This document shows positions 62,399-64,000 of a DNA stretch of 64,000 bases, in pieces. The stretch is from Rosa chinensis (taxonomy: Eukaryota; Streptophyta; Magnoliopsida; Rosales; Rosaceae). A program made the position numbers and the translations under genes. The stretch covers positions 32,036,501 through 32,100,500 of the forward strand of contig NC_037090.1 in assembly GCF_002994745.2 (NCBI RefSeq), read 5' to 3'. Below the pieces are notes generated by a model. It had not been told where the DNA came from and made no database searches. It worked only from the letters and a program-made list of their open reading frames with translations. Numbering within the stretch: position 1 is the stretch's first letter; each line of letters starts with the position of its first letter.

Positions 62399-64000
62399 TA
62401 CATATATATATATATATAGCACATTAATAATAGAGAAAAAAACTTATTCATTATTATTAATATTGAAAGATTTGTGATGATTATTGTAACGCCCAAGTTG
62501 CAGCTCATCAATTTAAGCACGTTACAGTGCCGTGACCGAACACTCGATTTACATCCTAGAGAACTGCTAGGCATTTTGTTTGAAAAGTTTTTTTTGTAAA
62601 CGCACAACAAAAGCTTTAAAATAATTTTGAGGTGTAAATCTTTGAGTTACTAAAAATCTGTTTCATTCATCCAGAACTTGATTGAAATGCTCACTCGAAA
62701 GATACGAACTTCAAAGAATGAGAATTCAACTAAATTTGACACAAGATCGACTAACTTTCAACAAATTTCCTGAATACGAAGTTCAAGAAATAGAATTTAG
62801 AATTAAGTCTGGAAGATGGTTTAGCGAACTTGTTCTGCACTCCCAACTCTGTCCGCTACTATCCCATTTCCAGTGCATATATAGTACCTGCATCCACACT
62901 GTTGTAGGGGTGAGCTTTCGGCCTTGCTGCTCAATAGGAACTCTACCTCGACTAGATTTGAAACCAATAAATAAATTTTTGAGTCTCTAGTATGAAAACA
63001 TGCTTAAACCAAAGATTTCAATAAACGACAAACTTTAAAAAAAAAAATGCTTTCTGACTCAAATATCGATGCAAGTTACTCGAATAAACACGTGTGCTAA
63101 ATCTTACCCGATAGTCGGTCCCGTGGACCCACTACACGACGTTATCTTAATTAATTTGTAAATCAGGTAAGCATAGCGAGAGTGTTCTGCTACCTAACTA
63201 CACACACGGAGTCAGGTCATCATTGCGATTGCTCACTGTCGAACTGGTGTAGCTAATTAACCCTTCGGAGGTTTTGGGGATCGAACCCAAGGAAGTCAGT
63301 GCCACCCTTTGCTCTCAAGCCATCACATTTCTCATATGGTTTGGTTAGTGTGCTTTGCATTTTAACTTAACCATGCCACACAACTTAACATGCATAACTT
63401 TGAAACAACTTAACAAAATAAATGCACATATCGAGGAGAGTCCCGAATCCTTGCCTGGATTCCGATGCTTTCTCTCACGTACTTTGAGAGTCGTGAACCT
63501 GTTGTTCGTCGGGTAACTGGAGTCCACATTGCGATCGTTAATAGTCTATTGAACAAATATTAAAATTTCGATGATTAATAAATCATCCGACCAGTAGTTG
63601 AGCAAGGTTTGACAAACTTTTCCTAGTTTGACTAGGATTGACCACTTTAACCAAGTTTGACCATGCTTGACCAATCACGACTATATTGACAAATAGTCCC
63701 GATTACTTGATGCTCACTTGAAATTCGAATATCGACCAATTTCCAAATTTGAATTCAAGATTTCTCTTAGTAAATTAGTCGCATAGTAATTCGATGGATT
63801 ACTATGGACACCCATAATACCACTTTAGGCCATTCCTTAGGCATTCACAACACTCGACTTTTCCAGACTTCACAACCAACTAATTCCATCCACAATTCAA
63901 ATATTTCTCAATCCGGTATTTCCATCTGGTCTAAGATGGAAAGTAGGGGATGGCAAATCAATCTCAATCTATAGGGATGCTTGGGTACCGGTACCTCATT
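62399..64000. other. Non-coding DNA, possibly the start of a long LTR from 62485
   Basis: No gene is recognised. TGTAACGCCCAAGTTG at 62485 resembles the TGTAACGTCCCG start of the solo LTR family (read on its minus strand), and the sequence that follows has the look of a long plant LTR, but its other end is outside the window. Small open frames here show no family signature. Confidence 0.35.

Noticed and set aside
62332..62610. 92-codon minus-strand open frame near the right MITE border
   Set aside because: It runs through the MITE arm and a TA microsatellite and has no protein-like features.

Overview
The window is repeat-dominated plant nuclear DNA. Every large feature is a plant transposable element: Tat-type Gypsy and Copia retrotransposons, CACTA, MULE and MITE-like DNA elements, and small non-autonomous LTR elements. 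The host-gene pieces are plant genes, several with plant-type GT-AG introns. A eudicot is likely. A rosaceous plant is possible from the look of the repeats, but that is an impression, not a result. I see no convincingly intact host gene.

Left third (1-14330). A decayed minus-strand Copia pol piece runs off the left edge (1-1260). It is followed by a 2.8-kb solo LTR with a 5-bp target duplication (1432-4252), a 4.6-kb CACTA element whose pre-insertion site survives as a second copy in the same window (4702-9302), an inverted repeat (9432-9947), and a Pack-MULE carrying a bHLH transcription-factor fragment nested in a MITE-like element (12029-13133).

Centre and right (14015-61708). One NPH3-family (BTB/POZ-NPH3) pseudogene, minus strand, is cut in two by a 47-kb nested complex. 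The outermost element is a Copia retrotransposon (C1, 14331-61412, target duplication GAACA). Its 5' LTR is interrupted by a CACTA element (14473-32963) that itself holds a very young Tat-type Gypsy (G1, 20171-32448, target duplication GATAC, one mismatch between 516-bp LTRs). Its interior holds a small LTR retroelement carrying a vacuolar H+-pyrophosphatase fragment (33537-35738), a second Copia on the minus strand (C2, 35753-53270) interrupted by a second Tat-type Gypsy (G2, 39036-50466, target duplication GTGAG), and a 354-bp TRIM (53281-53634). Its RT-RNase H region is cut by a third CACTA (55513-59710, target duplication TTG) carrying exons of an RPF1-like Brix gene and a TBL-like gene. 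Right of the complex are a duplicated junction, a MITE (61963-62388) and unresolved repeat-like DNA to the edge.

Four points deserve attention. Both Gypsy elements carry a homologous, apparently spliced antisense gene (a PF04195-like domain followed by a coiled coil) between pol and the 3' LTR. Each also carries a private tandem array (61-bp and 66-bp units) built on short hairpins. Their otherwise different LTRs share a promoter layout and a stem-loop with compensatory changes. At least four different vehicles (CACTA, MULE, a small LTR element and a probable retrocopy) have carried host-gene fragments here, so the window is a compact record of gene capture and nested insertion.
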